Assembly: GCA_949752745.1 (NCBI GenBank)
Contig: OX457031.1
Location: forward strand, 47,821,257 to 47,885,256
Length of the DNA: 64,000 bases
Reading direction: 5' to 3'
From: Protula sp. h YS-2021
Taxonomy: Eukaryota; Annelida; Polychaeta; Sabellida; Serpulidae
The translations under genes were made by a program, and so were the position numbers. Each line of letters opens with the position of its first letter. Position 1 is the first letter of the stretch. The notes below the pieces were generated by a model that had not been told where the DNA came from, made no database searches, and was given only the letters and a program-made list of their open reading frames with translations. Below, piece after piece: positions 51,905 to 64,000 of this stretch.

Positions 51905-53455
51905 TACCTGTCAAATAAATAAAGCAAAGTACCTTGAAAGAGTCCAGGAATTATTAGTGATTAAAAACACACCACATTTGAAACGTGTAAGAACATAAGT
52001 GGAGAGCCATATCATTCACATCCATTCGAGAACACAATCCAGGAAAAAGTTCACCGACAACTGTGTCCAGAAATTTCTGCTTCATACTCTCAGGAATATG
52101 AATCGATTGGATCGACTATGGGATCTTTTGGTCATCGCCTGACAATACGAGAAAGAAACCCTCCTTTGAGAAATCATGTTGCACTTCGGCAAGTGTTAAT
52201 CAAAGAGTAGTTGCAATACCCATATTCGAGAACCAATCGACTCATTTGCTGATTGCAACGTAGAATTCAAGCATTTCGAAAAGCGACTCTACTTTATGAA
52301 CGGTTAAATTCTCAACTGTCTTGTCTACAAACAACATTATCTCCAAAATTAAAGACAGCGTGGTTTTCAGTTTTTCATGTAATACAGATAACGGTAGTGA
52401 AGACATAAAAATCTTTCTTTCTTTCATCATGGTGTCACATTTTGCATTTTAAAGATATGGCAACAGAACACAGCATGCTTTTAAAATGTAGTTATCGTAT
52501 TATGAATAACGCATTGCAAGCTGCTTTCCATGTTCAAAACATCGTTTAAAACTAGCCCATATCTATCATTCTAGCCACCCTTAAGCATTAAACATTTTAA
52601 AATACTTTTGCTTTTTCGCAGTGCATATCTCAACCGTCGCTTCCCAGACTGGTGTCAAGAATTTCTAATTGATTGCAACAACTTTGGACTTTCTCTACTG
52701 TCTCTTGTGGCTCGAATGTATCACAGCCCAAACCACCGAACCCTTACGTCGAGGATACACTAATGAATGTCTGGTATTTATTGAAAGATTTATTCCATTC
52801 CAACTTCATTCCATTCCAATATGTTTATTTGAGCTTTAAAAAGCTAAGTTATAATGAATGTTTATGGGTAAAGTCATACGTTTAGCGTCGTACAGTTTAG
52901 AAGCAAGTTGATTGATACTGTGCTGTGTATGTGTGTGGCACAATGGGGGATCAAAACAGCACATATTTTGCTTACATTTCCCATTTTAAAGTAAGAATCG
53001 CTACTCTTTTCTGGATACAAGAACTTTCTTCTTAATATAATTTTGCAAAAGCAACAAGTACTCCACTAAAACTTATTGATCTTGATTTAAGTTTACTGAA
53101 TGTAAATATACAAGTCTTTTTAATATGGTGCATCAAATCAATTTAGACAATATAATAAATGCCAGTTTTCAAATTAAATTCATCAAGTGTAAAATAGTAA
53201 TGAAGCCACTCATATCGTATGGAAGATATAAATACATGGCAGTATGCCCTAAGTTAATGTTTCAATTTTGCAGTCTTAAAAGTATAAGAGTAAATTACTG
53301 GCCAATTTTTGTGGGTTGTTGAACGTTTCTGGGTTGGGCAGAAAACTCTAAGCCAGGAACTGCCAGTGCAAATGATTCAATACAGTTCCTAGAAGTTTTC
53401 ACAGCCAGACTACTTAGAGACCTACGCATGAATAACTGAAGAGAAAAAGGTAAAA
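51905..53455. other. Non-coding stretch
   Basis: Only short ORFs without recognised domains were seen. Confidence 0.5.
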
Positions 53456-53458
53456 AAA

Positions 53459-53960
53459 TTACCGGGAGTTTCCGAAAAGAAGCCTTGGGCTCCTAAACGG
53501 AAACTCCACATTTTGAGCTTCTCATATGGAAACCAAATAGAAGCTCCAGAGGCCTTTATTTGGAAACAGTTTCCAAATAGAAGCCGCGGGGCTACTATTA
53601 TTATTTCGGCCATTCCTCCGATAAAAACAAGAAAAACGAACAATTTTCAAACCACACTTTTATTAAGGTAGACAATAAAACAATAATGCCAATAGCAAAA
53701 TCCCAACCCATTTAAAGGCATTTTTGACACGAAAATTGGCGGTGGAGTAAAAAATAAAAATTCCATTTTTAAAATTTTTAAATTATTTTTTAAGGCCTTA
53801 TTCGTGACACCGTGGATTCAACCAAGCAAAAAGCTGACTACATCGCGAGTACCTTCTACTCTGGAGTACAGACGAGACTAGGAGGTTGTAAAGTGTTGAC
53901 AATAGGGAAGATTAGTGGCTGCTTGTGCACTCAAGGGGATTGTGCGTAGCAGTAGCGCAA
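53459..53960 (-). mobile_element. Pogo-like element, inverted partial copy
   Basis: It begins with ttaccgggagtttccgaaaa and carries the subterminal aatagaagccgcggggctac box. It then matches the reverse complement of 8890-9200 (gcggtggagtaaaaaataaa, aaggccttattcgtgac, caagcaaaaagctgac, cactcaaggggattgtgcg). The transposase fragment is deleted and the other terminal repeat is missing. Confidence 0.7.
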
Positions 53961-53964
53961 CGTT

Positions 53965-56900
53965 TTATATATTTTTCAAGTTTTTAAAAGTTGCACATTT
54001 TGTATCCAACAGTGCCGTCTTGTAATGGAGTTTATGAACATACTGAAAACATAATGTTTAAGCGCGTACTTGTAACATGTGCTTTTGGCTATGTATTTTC
54101 CTATTAATTCTTGATTGGTCAAATTGTTAATGGCGCGCTGCTTCCGTCCAGCAGCTGTATAAGGAACGCCGATTTTGCACCGTTAGCAGTTAGTTTCTGG
54201 AAAGTATATAGGCCACACTTCAGGTGTGAGTCGATTTATTATAAGCAAACATAGACATTAGATAACGGCTAAAGGAGATATTGTGGAATTAGTCGCCATG
54301 TCAAGGAAAAGTTACTTTAAGGAAAGATAAATATGAAAAGGCTTAAATGTGAGCAAAATCAATTTAATTAAAATATATTTTAAAGTACTTTAAATATAGA
54401 CGCATTTTTAGTACTTTAAATATAGACGCATTTTTAGTAAAATTGCAAGAGTTCTATAAAAACGGGTGGTCTAGAGAATTGTTAATATTTTTCTGAACCG
54501 TTGAGATACAATAAATGCTAAAAGTGTACAAGGACGAGTTTCATGTCTTCGTGGATATAGCTCCCGTTATCGGAATGTATCTCACATTTTGATAAGCTTG
54601 CGCCATATTAAAATTAATTTTGAATTGGTCGTTATTTTGCTCTACCAATACAAGCCATTGGCACCTTAGTGGGGAGATCCCATAACCGTCACACCCCATA
54701 CCGTGACACTGTCTATGTGCGACACTTTGAACCAAGTCATAATATGACAGCAACACTGAGTTTTTAACATACGATGTTATTTATTCTATCCGATAGTAAC
54801 TACACAGACATGCAAAGTATAATTCAAAATGTAAGTGTTCAGCTTAAATATATTTAGAATCTTTGGAACATTTTTGTAACCTTTCATCTAAGAATAAGTC
54901 TTTGTATAAGAAGTGCAAATTTCTATACTGTTATACGCTTAACGTTTGCATAAAAGCCCCTTAGTGTTACTGCAATGTTTCTCTGTCACATGTTTTTACG
55001 GTTTATTTATATATAAAATGTAAGTTTGTTGTGGTAGAATTTCTAGTTCTTATCAATGTCATAAAAGATTATCTCTACTCTTCAAATGAGCCTTTACTCT
55101 TCTAATGAGGCTGTGGCATTATCTCAGTGTTGTGATTAACAGGTAGGAGTTAGCAATTATCGAGATATATTCCTTTCAATCAAATCCATTGTTAATTAAA
55201 GAAAGGTAATAAATTATCCAATAAACTTAGAGTAGTCTTACTTTAGTCTTGCATAATTCAATGTGATCAAGTGATTTATGATGCCTTTATCCAACAATTT
55301 TAGTTTCGGTTATATATATTTCAGTTGGTTCTGACGGTGTCATCAGAAAAACTAGTGAGAATATCGGACTATACCTTTCCCCAAAAGCACCACGTGGTTT
55401 GGGCCGTATTTTGTGTTTAAAGTTACCTTATCAAGACTACAACTACCGTTTGCCAAAAGTTCCTGCGGAATTAGATGTATTTATGTTTCATAGCATAATT
55501 CTTGTGAACTATGTATTAGATATCTCAAAGTAGATATATATACATATATATATGACATTAAACAAAAGCTCCAGCTGTCCAGATATTTTTCAAGTGGCAC
55601 TAAAGAACTATAAATTTACTGCTTGTAGATATCTAAACCAAGAACAGAGAGGATGAAATTGACAAGAATACCATAAAAGAAACATGTGATGAAACGTACC
55701 ACTGAAAGCAGCGGTTATGATAAACCGGCAAGAAAATATAAAATAAATTCAAAATTATAAAATTTAGACTTGAGAAATACAAAGTATTAAATTTAATAAT
55801 TATGAAATTGGAAACTCAAAATTTACTGTCATAAACTAAATCAGTCTTTCAATTATAATCACATTTGTAACAAGCGGTATTAACTTGGCGGAATGGAAGA
55901 CATATTGGTGTTGACGAATTAGAGCTGAGGTAAAACAAATCTTTGTGTTTGATCGTAGTACACATTTAAAATTGTTTAAAAAGTCTTCTATATTGGTAAA
56001 TATTTCAGTTTTAAAGTGTATTAAAGGGGAGTGATTATTTTATTGTAAATTGTCGACAAAAGCACAGTCATTCAATGGGACGATATCTCCGTGTCGTAAT
56101 TTGCAAAGAAAACCGTAAAAGAAACGGGTATTTGGTCTTTGCAGTGACCGTAGGCTTACCACCACCGTGAACGTCTTGTATTTAAGAAATTGAACAAAAA
56201 AGTCATGAATAAAAGGCGAACAAATCAATATAAAATTTTCCTTGTTTGTGTTAAAATATATAAAAATAAGATATAGCTGTATTTCGGAACATGGAGTAAG
56301 ACTGAGGCTTTTGCTATCACTTGTGGGTGTTAATATTTTTATTGCTAAAAGAAAGGGTACATGCTTGACCAATATTCAAAATACCACAGGCTGGATAATT
56401 TCAGAAGACTATTTTTTATGTTACAACGATTCAATCATTGGCTTGCGTTCACTGCCAAAAGCATTGTTAGTATTTCGTCCTCTAGGAACAGGAAAAACAG
56501 GTCTGTAGTTCAGAGTATTCCCTGTTAATCTAACGATCGGTAAACTTTTCCCATATGTAAAATAGTTTATGCTATAATTTCAAAGGTTGGAGAATACGAG
56601 TAAATGGTGAGGGCGTTATTTCCGGTAGCTCGGTAGGAACAGCCGCCCATGATATTCATAACGAGAGTCACTATTAAAACCGAGGTGTGCCCAAAAGCAT
56701 GAAGCATCACGCAGGAAAAAGACGAAATTTTTAGTGCATCTGGTAAATAAAACTTTCGAACACAAATATAGTTTTTCTGAAGTTAGCACTTTGATCAATT
56801 ATAAATTATATATAAATGTTGAAGTAACGCCTGTTTAATAAAAAATATAATATTAAATATAAAATACGCGATTTAAAACGAAGTGTAGTGAATAAAAATA

Positions 56901-56975
56901 AGACACTTTCTCTTGCAGGATGATGCAACGTCGTACAAAACGGACAACTTTCTAGTTTTTGTGATTTCTAATTTC
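53965..56975. other. Non-coding AT-rich stretch with minor repeats
   Basis: A 26 bp tandem duplication (agtactttaaatatagacgc...) lies near 54391-54440. A 71-codon minus ORF at 54541-54756 and an 88-codon + ORF at 56242-56508 have no recognised domain. No RNA gene was seen. Confidence 0.45.
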
Positions 56976-56981
56976 AGTTAA

Positions 56982-57095
<114 letters not shown>

Positions 57096-57301
57096 GAATT
57101 AAGAATACCTATGTATAAAAAACATCGAATTAAGAATTGAGATTTAAAAATACATAACTTCAAGTTTCGACTTATGATAGCTTTCTATCTGTAGCTAAGT
57201 TTCAGTTCCGTGAATAAGTAGCAAAGTACTATTTTAACATTAATACATTTCTTCAGTTACATATCTTACTGTAGGCTTCAAGAAATAGATAAAGCAGCAA
57301 G

Positions 57302-58151
57302 ATGGAGATTGGTGAAAAATCTTTGCCGTTGCCCGACAACACAGGAAGGAGTCGTATAATCGAAAATTTACTAAAAGGTGAAAACAAGTGCATCAATAGG
57401 CAACATTGAACATAGAACTTTGGTTGAACAATCTCCTCAAGGTATAATAAACTATTTGATTAATGTAGTTTACTAGAATGTATTTTGTGTATCCAGTATA
57501 GCTTTCAAACAATATTTTCTTATTTAGCATTTTGGTGACATACTGCGGTTTTTTTCAATGCTGGAAAATAAGGAACATATTTTGTGTCGACTTATCATTT
57601 TTCATAGATCAAATTCACGATTAAGAAAGTTTAAATCAAAGTTAATATATTTTTACTAGTGTATTATATTCCTGTTCTAATCCCTGGATTACTTAATTTT
57701 ATTAGCATAACGTTTTACTTTTTTGATTACCAAATTCAGACTGGTATATATTTTTCTCTATAAAACACCATTATGTGCCTGAAAATTTTACGATATGAAA
57801 CACAGTAAAAGTAAACTAACTGAATTTGTTCATCTTGCTTATCATACAGGAAGAAAAGTACATATTGAAATACCATAATCATATGAAAGATATAATGAAA
57901 TATTCAAATTTATTGATTGCAGACTTATTGCCACTATGACGACTTTTTACACTTTTTCGACTTATTGCTGCTTCTGAATTTTAGAACCTAAACCCAGATC
58001 TTTTGAGGGTCACGGCAAAAGGTTTGTAGCAGAAGTTTCCGGTGAACACCAACGACGTGTAGCTGCAATCAGGGCCCGATCGGTTCAACGGCTTGGCGGA
58101 TCTGGACCTTTATCGGAACGTTATCTGTCGTTTGTTTTGATCTCCTGTTGA
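57302..58151 (+). CDS. Possible two-exon ORF of unknown function
   Basis: Exon 1 would be 57302-57377, starting ATGGAGATT and encoding MEIGEKSLPLPDNTG... up to a phase-1 boundary, LLK G|GTGAAA. Exon 2 would be 57985-58151, following a good pyrimidine tract and TTTTAG, with the matching phase. It encodes EPKPRSFEGHGKRF and then an Arg-rich stretch ending at TGA. The phase match and acceptor are suggestive, but the donor is weak. Exon 2 also runs into the GC-richer retroelement sequence that begins near 58010, so it may be the 5' part of that element or a chance ORF. No family is recognised. Confidence 0.2.
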
Positions 58152-58837
58152 GCTCAACATGGGTAGGTTACCTCCCTACTTACTTACAGCCGTAGCTGGC
58201 GGCTCTGACGTCGGCAACTTTAGAGAATTTAGGAAGTTGGTTGCGGGTGTCTTCCCGCTCTTGGAAGTAGAAGGTGCTTGGGAACCACGTTCTAGCGCAA
58301 AAGAGCCAACAGCATTTCGGTGGCCCCACTTTTGAGCGCCACGAAATTTATGCTAGGGGTCCCAACCTAGTGGTGTGGGCGTCGCCTAGCAGACCTACAG
58401 AAAAAACTAATAGCAATTTCCTCGTGTGATACAGGGATGAGCGGCCTGCCATGGGGAGGAAAGAACGCTGCGGATACCAGGGCTTGAAAGACGAACCCCA
58501 TAGCTACTGCCAGGATTGGCAAGCCAGAATGTGATGGCGTTGCAAGATACCTGCGCACATCTAAACAAGAAACAGTTGACGAACATTAATAGATAACGAC
58601 ATAGGAAATTATACAACCGCGAAGTCAAGCTGTTCTGGGGCAATATGTCAACGGGTATCCGGCGCAGGAATCGGAACAACCGGAAGCAGGCACACCGCTA
58701 CGTAATGAGATATTGTCTCAACAGGCGATAGACATGTCAGATTTGGAAACAAGTCCTCGTCAGGTAAGTATTCGCACAGGAGCACAGTTCCACTAAACGG
58801 GACTCTCTCATCTCCATAGAGGAGTTGGCGGACATCA

Positions 58838-59817
58838 ATGCTACCATCACGCCCCTCAAGCTCCAGGACCCGCATGAAATTAACGTTCCTACCCAGGATT
58901 TCCACACATCTCAAATGCCGAGGGGGACACAGGCCCCAAGCCTGGTACCCCCGCCTAGTACAGTTATCATCGTGCAGACAGGGACAGTTTGTATCGACCC
59001 CGCATCTGGATATAGAGGAAGTCGTTAAGAGGGCGCTGCAAAAACAAGTTTTACTGTTCCAACAACAGCTCGAGGCCGTGCACACACGCTCAACGGCGCC
59101 ATGCATTATTTCTAGACCACCGGACGCGGAAGAAGGTGTGGAGGCACCATTAGTTACGACAGTCATGAAGAGCTCCACACACAGCACGACTATGGTGTCG
59201 AGAGAGAGAAGGGGCCGAGCAAGAAGGTGTGATGACAGCCACTCGCCCAAGAAGTCGCGCCGGCAACCATCTTCTTCCTCCGGGGACAGCTCAGAATCGC
59301 GGGGCTCTAGAAAGCGCACACCCCACCACTGCAAAAGCTGTACAGTCACATCAAACAAAGAGAGAGCTATAGCTCATCCAATTGCGACATGGACAGCAGC
59401 TCAAGCAGCTCCGACTGCTACCGCCCGTCGGAGAAAGCCGCCAAGCACAGACATCGGTCGCGGGCGAGATCCAGACGACGCCGCTCACACACCCACACTC
59501 GCCGGGCCCAGGACTCAAGTCATCGACGTGATAGGATAGCAGGAGCAGTCGGGCAAGGGGACAGGTGGAAGCGTCTCATTTTAAACGTCCTGAGTGTGGG
59601 AACCTACTGCGCACGCCCAGGAAGCGGAACCACCCACGCGACTGGGATAGACGTGAGGTCCAAGCGCTTACACTTATCCGATAGGGACGGCATCTCATCA
59701 CGAGAGAGCGACGGCATCACTGCGTCGTCTTCGGTCCCGAAACTCAGTGACATTCCATTTCGGGAGGTCATAGAGCTAGTGCAAAGATTTTCGAGTAAGA
59801 AGGGGGGAGACCGCTAA
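58838..59817 (+). pseudogene. Arg/Ser-rich Gag-like N-terminal region
   Basis: Overlapping open stretches in two frames (58838-59539 and 59389-59817) encode runs such as SRERRGRARR, SPKKSRRQPSSSSGD and KHRHRSRARSRRRRSHTHTR, with changing frame. Such basic Ser/Arg/His-rich N-termini are common in Gag of DIRS-type elements. The 236-codon minus-strand ORF at 58648-59358 overlaps it and has no recognised domain, so it is treated as a shadow. Confidence 0.45.
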
Positions 59818-59832
59818 ACAGTCCAATTCCGG

Positions 59833-60730
59833 GTGCAGGCTGGAATCGAAGGCCGGCGAGAAACGGAGCCCAAATTCTTGGCTCTGGACACGCCGGCAGG
59901 AATTCTTGACGCAGTCAAACTGAAGGAAGCGGAGTTCCGGGCAAAGGACTCTTACTGCGGTCGGGCCCTGTACTTCGGGAAAATGCACCTATCTTCCAAG
60001 CTTAGGGTTACCAAAACAGCAAACAGGCCGTGCGACGACGTGATTCCATTTGCACCTCCCAGTTTCTCGAAACATGTCCTTCCGTGGTCGCCCCATGTCA
60101 GACCGGATGACAAGGTATGAGTCAAGGCCAGAGACATGGCACATTTTGAGGGTGTAGCCAGGGCCAGCCTGCGAATCTTGTCGTTCATCGACTACGTGAA
60201 CCAGACGCTGGTCAACAGCTTATCGGACCCAGACGCTGGATTAATCAGCAAACTGGTGGCTTGCCTAGTTAAGTGCACCAGAAACCTAGTGAAGCTAGAA
60301 ACCTGTCTCCTATCAAACACGATACAACTATGCAGGGGCAACATTTTGCAGCGATGCCGCCTTGCCCAGGCTAAACCGTTTCAATTACGCCACGCCACAT
60401 ATCTGCAAGAAACACAGCTGTTCCCCGATTAGCTGCTGGCGGAACTGAATTGCAGACATGTTCAGGACCTCCAAAACAGGGCGCTCCAAGACAGATGCAC
60501 AGCGGGCCCACCGCGCCTACACAAGTCATACCGGGGACGATCCAGGGGACCCACGGTACTGCGCATCCAATCGGCACCACCTCGGGCTGCGAGCTACGGG
60601 CCAACCCAGAGACAGCCGACGGTTGGTGTTTTTCTTGGGAGAGGCCACAGCAAACACAGGTGACAATCAGTTGGGGGCCCGGAGAAGACCTTGCCTAAGA
60701 ATTCTCCGAACACCTCAAACGATTTAAGTA
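59833..60730 (+). pseudogene. DIRS-like Gag C-terminal helical region
   Basis: Open stretches 59833-60120 and 60136-60432 are in the same line of homology, interrupted by a TGA near 60120 and a TAG near 60431. The part after the TAG reads LLAELNCRHVQDLQNRALQDR. The SFIDYVNQTLVNSLSD...LVKCTRNLVKLETCLLSN pattern resembles the helical Gag region upstream of RT in DIRS-type retroelements. It is inactivated by the stops. Confidence 0.5.
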
Positions 60731-60760
60731 CTGGCGTTACATCTTCCGAGTTATAGAAAA

Positions 60761-60895
60761 AGATTTGCACTCAGGATAATAGACCTAAAGTCCCTGAAGG
60801 AAATGCTAGTCACGCCAACGTTCAAAATGGATACATGCCAATACATCAGAAAGGCGTTTGGAGACGGGCATGTAGGCAACTTCGATAAACCAAGG
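60761..60895 (+). pseudogene. DIRS-like reverse transcriptase start, truncated
   Basis: One frame reads RFALRIIDLKSLKEMLVTPTF and then KMDTCQYIRKAF...HVGNFD. This is the fingers/palm entry block of DIRS-family RT (RLIIDLKxLNxxLxxPxFKMET). The homology ends abruptly at about 60895, where the frame runs into unrelated sequence. Confidence 0.65.
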
Positions 60896-61369
60896 ACTGT
60901 GGCGCCCGTAGGGGCACCGGAGATACTTATTCACTTGTTGCACTTGTACTTGTTTAGTCGTGAGATTATATCTTCTATCAACTTATCTGTGTTTGCTTTC
61001 TTCGTTGGCTAATGTAGTACGGGCGACGCCCGCAGTTTGTGCGCCTGAGATGTAGCCATCCTCTTTGTTAATCTGATTTTCAAGCGTCGGATTGATCCAA
61101 CGGCAGCTATAAGTCATTTGTATGAAGAAAATTCGCATTTTTTCCCCAATTAAAACGGATTATTGTTTGTACAAATGTTGTAGCTGTTTTAATTAGAAAA
61201 AAAAGGCGAAATCGATTCAGAAACATAACATCACTTCATATCTTCAGTATGCATGGTTTCACTGTGTAACGTTTTAAAAGGCTTTGTCTAATAGTTTTTT
61301 TGTTGTTGAAAACCTGTCTGTAGAATGTTTTTTAATTTGCACTGTGCTGACACTATTGCTGAATTTTAT

Positions 61370-62060
61370 GGTATGCCATTTTAACATTTAATGCTTATTT
61401 TTGATGTCAAAATATATTTAGAGATATCAATAAATCAATTTAGATCTCATTAATTTGTATTTTGCTATCAATAATTGAACTTTAGATGGCAAAAATATAT
61501 TTTTGAGATCAAAAAATCAATTTTACGGGAGACACACATTAACATAAAATATAACGAATCGTCAATTAAATTTTGGAGATGAAAATTTGAATTATTGAGA
61601 TCAATAATAACAACATAATTTTTATCTCAAGAATTGCTTCTTTTTTGTACAGTAAAAAATTAAAATAAAGAGTCTGTATAGAAGGACAGCCATTATTTAT
61701 TTATAGATGTGCGTTTCTGAATTTTTATTTTAAAAAATGGACTGATATTTTGATATCAAGAATCAGTTTTTGAGATAAAAAATCGTTTGCAGATTTCAAA
61801 ATCAATTTTGGATATCATTAAATCATTTTTGATATCAATAAATATTTTTTGATATCTCTAAATATTTATTGATATCAAAAATTATTTTTTTGAGATCAAG
61901 AATACATTTAGAGATATCAAGAATACAATTACAGATAGCTAAAATGATTCTTGATATCAAAATATGGACGTATTGAGATTAAAAATTAATTCTTGATATC
62001 AAAAAATCAGTTTTTGAGATCAAAAATAATTCTTGATATCAATAATTCACTAATAAATGT
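61370..62060. repeat. GATATC-rich degenerate short repeat
   Basis: Loose 20-30 bp units contain TTGATATCAA or GAGATATCAA, alternating with tttttgagatcaaaaat. About ten GATATC palindromes occur in under 700 bp. The sequence is strongly AT-rich and is not coding. Confidence 0.75.
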
Positions 62061-63065
62061 GAAAACGGTATTCCATAGAATTTAACATTAAAATTTCTGT
62101 TTTGCAAAGCATAACATTGATTACTTTAAGCAATCTACAGCCTTTTACGGGCTCTGTTTTACTGCAATATCTTGCTTCGTTACAGTCTAATTTGTACAAA
62201 GCTGCATTTGGCTCTCAAATCAATCAACATGTATCAAATGCATCAGAAATGCAAGAAGATTGCCAAAAAATATAGAATACTTCAGTTATAGGGAAAGTAT
62301 ATTTTTCGCATAAATTAGGCAAACTTCACAATTTCCGCAAATTGACTAAAATAAAACAAAAAAAAAAAAAAAAAAAACACCAAAAATGAAATGATCCAAG
62401 GGGAGGGGGTTCATTGGTTGCAACCCCGCGCTTAAATCCGTAAAAAGATAGACTTTTAAACCCTGTGTTTTCACAGATAAAAGTTTGACTGTGTAACTCC
62501 GAGTTTCCCAAGTTGAACACCCTCTCCTTGCCCGAAAGCTGTATCCGCCACTGATTTGTTCTACAAATTTGTCAAAAACTGGTGTACGGGTTAATATAAT
62601 AATGGGCCATATATGTGGTCTATAGTTGCTAGCAGCACTTAATCAAAGCTTAAAGGTAAATGGGCACGCAGACCACAAATGTTCACTTAGTAGCATGCTT
62701 TTTGAATGCCTTACAAATACCCTCTGAGTTTTACAGCTTCTTTCCTTGTCTTAAATCTTTGGCAGGGTATTTGCACACAGTTTGTCATGCCCGTAGCGTT
62801 AATTGCCTTTCATATAATATAATCGGGTTTGATAAAGATGTGTCACCTTGTGTGATGCTTTTTGCATGCTGAATGCCGTGCTATTATAGTCTCAGCCTAT
62901 TTAAAAAGTAGTCATAGGATGGTCGCATGTAGTTTATCGTGCAAACAGCCTTTATTTACCTTCCTGTTAATAATCAGAAACATAAAACAAGGTTTGCGTG
63001 GGCAATCTAAAATCTAAAAGCACGCAACATCAGTGTCACTTTTGTGTGGTGTTGATTAATATTTC
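62060..63065. other. Non-coding; 20 bp poly-A at 62358
   Basis: No gene was recognised. The poly-A run near 62358-62377 has no recognisable retroposed gene or SINE body beside it. Confidence 0.5.
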
Positions 63066-63072
63066 ACATAGA

Positions 63073-63395
63073 AACAATGTTTGCACGAATAGGCCTAAAG
63101 CATGCAATTGCCGTGCCGATGTTATGCCGCGTTGAATAACGTTTCATAAGAAACAACGCTCGCACAGACAGGATAAAAGCACCTGCCGATGTTGTGTCGT
63201 GTTCAACTGATAAAATTGTTCCAGGCCACTTTTTTGTTTGAAAAATGAAGCTGCGCGGAAATGCTTTCTGCACGGAATGGGTAAAAGCACGCCCGCTTCG
63301 AAAACAGGGTATCTGAACACACGCATCCGTGCAAGATGTATGTTGCACGCCTGTAACATGTATTGAAATTGTTTTTGCACGGATCGACTAAAAAC
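63073..63395. repeat. Degenerate ~80-108 bp tandem repeat
   Basis: The block gaaacaatgtttgcacgaat, followed by a ctaaaagca-like sequence, recurs in diverged form at about 63073, 63151, 63259 and 63365. The short minus ORFs here are artefacts of it. Confidence 0.5.
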
Positions 63396-63399
63396 TGTA

Positions 63400-64000
63400 T
63401 TCACTACTGATTTTTCAAGCGTGAAATTTTATTCAATGTGGTGTGGCTTTTATAATTGCGACTTAAGAAAGACTCTCAACCACTAATCGGACCTCAGAAC
63501 ACAAATTACACATATGTTATCATTATATAATACGATCGACAGACAAGCTATTTAAAGCACACAGTGATGTGCACTGTTTTCAAAATGTGCCAGCTGCCCC
63601 AGTTAATTACGCCATATGAATTATCACTGTTCACTTTCTTGCAATTACGAGGTTTTTTTCTGTTTTAATGTCGGTTTTTGAAAGGATATTTTGTGTTGCT
63701 ACTTTGTTCGACTATCTTTATGCAAATATTTATACATAGTGCGCCACGCTGTTAATGAAAGTTTCAAGAATGTATAAACAAGTGCGTGAAGAGTTTTCGA
63801 TTTTTTTAAAGTGTGTCAAATAGATACCTGGTTTGTAAAGTTGAAACTTCTCTGAAGTTTTGTATCTTTTTTATTTGGATAAGTCTGTTACAGTTTGACA
63901 GGCATAGCAAAAAGCTTTATATCTTCACATTATTCCTCGAGGCTCTGTACTAGCGGTTGCCATGTGAACACGTCTGTGACGAAACAAACATAGTACAAAA
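63400..64000. other. Non-coding window end
   Basis: Nothing recognised. Confidence 0.5.

Larger units (their letters stand above)
58010..61020 (+). mobile_element. DIRS-like retrotransposon fragment, GC-richer than surroundings
   Basis: Base composition changes sharply to GC-rich near 58010 and back near 61020. The interior holds an RS-rich Gag-like region (58838-59820), a Gag-like helical region (59820-60720) and the start of a reverse transcriptase (60761-60895). No tyrosine recombinase or full RT is present, so it is a truncated copy. Terminal repeats were not established. Confidence 0.65.

Noticed and set aside
54120..54225. Promoter or LTR edge with a CCAAT-like box and tataagg
   Set aside because: There is no downstream gene and no paired LTR in the window; single motifs are not enough.
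55310..55530. Possible exon after a tttcag acceptor near 55324
   Set aside because: Two frames are open but neither resembles a protein family, and no partner exon was found.
58648..59358. 236-codon minus-strand ORF
   Set aside because: It lies opposite the GC-rich Arg/Ser-rich Gag region, where stop codons are rare on both strands; no recognisable domain.
58370..61035. Possible DIRS inverted terminal repeats (gggcgtcgcc near 58378 and its complement near 61021)
   Set aside because: The match is only about 10 bases in GC-rich sequence and could be chance.

Overview
This is a stretch of animal nuclear DNA: AT-rich, gene-poor, with split genes (GT-AG introns), long microsatellites, minisatellites and degraded transposons. 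Lophotrochozoan-type features (DIRS, BEL/Pao and pogo-like relics, tRNA-derived SINE fragments, a secreted formylglutamate-amidohydrolase-like protein, many discoidin modules) make a mollusc most likely. That placement is inference, because no single-copy marker gene fixes it.

Four host genes can be built exon by exon with matching splice phases. (1) A small two-exon secreted cysteine-rich (TIL-like) peptide lies on + at 10.77-11.73 kb. (2) A five-exon secreted N-formylglutamate-amidohydrolase-like protein of 313 aa lies on - at 21.89-19.56 kb. (3) An eight-exon secreted protein of 516 aa lies on - at 31.37-26.43 kb. It has a signal peptide, three F5/8C (discoidin) domains each split over two exons, and a six-cysteine tail, and every intron is phase 1. 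(4) A STARD1/STARD3-like START lipid-transfer domain lies on - at 40.15-35.76 kb in six exons, and its 5' end is uncertain. A decayed Lys/Asp-rich repeat ORF fills 14.4-15.6 kb.

The rest is mostly repeats. 0.5-3.3 kb: a dispersed repeat and a DIRS-like fragment whose zinc-knuckle segment is present as an inverted pair. 3.8-4.3 kb and 23.7-24.8 kb: the same ~136-139 bp repeat in opposite orientations, the second copy nested inside another repeat. 5.2-5.8 kb and 33.8-34.3 kb: an inverted pair of one unknown element. 6.0-6.8 kb: a ~50 bp minisatellite carrying the CRE palindrome TGACGTCA. 8.75-9.47 kb: an internally deleted pogo-like transposon, with relatives at 33.15 and 53.46 kb. 12.6-13.8 kb: a diverged tandem duplication. 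40.66-47.8 kb: a ruined BEL/Pao LTR retrotransposon. 49.8-51.9 kb: a degenerate satellite in both orientations. 58.0-61.0 kb: a GC-richer DIRS-like retroelement with gag and the beginning of RT. 61.4-62.06 kb: a GATATC-rich array.

The four genes do not form an obvious pathway. Three of them encode secreted products. No convincing new defence or enzymatic system was found. The strongest candidates for novelty are the discoidin/Cys-tail protein, the long (CCCT)n tract just upstream of the START exon, and the CRE-bearing minisatellite.
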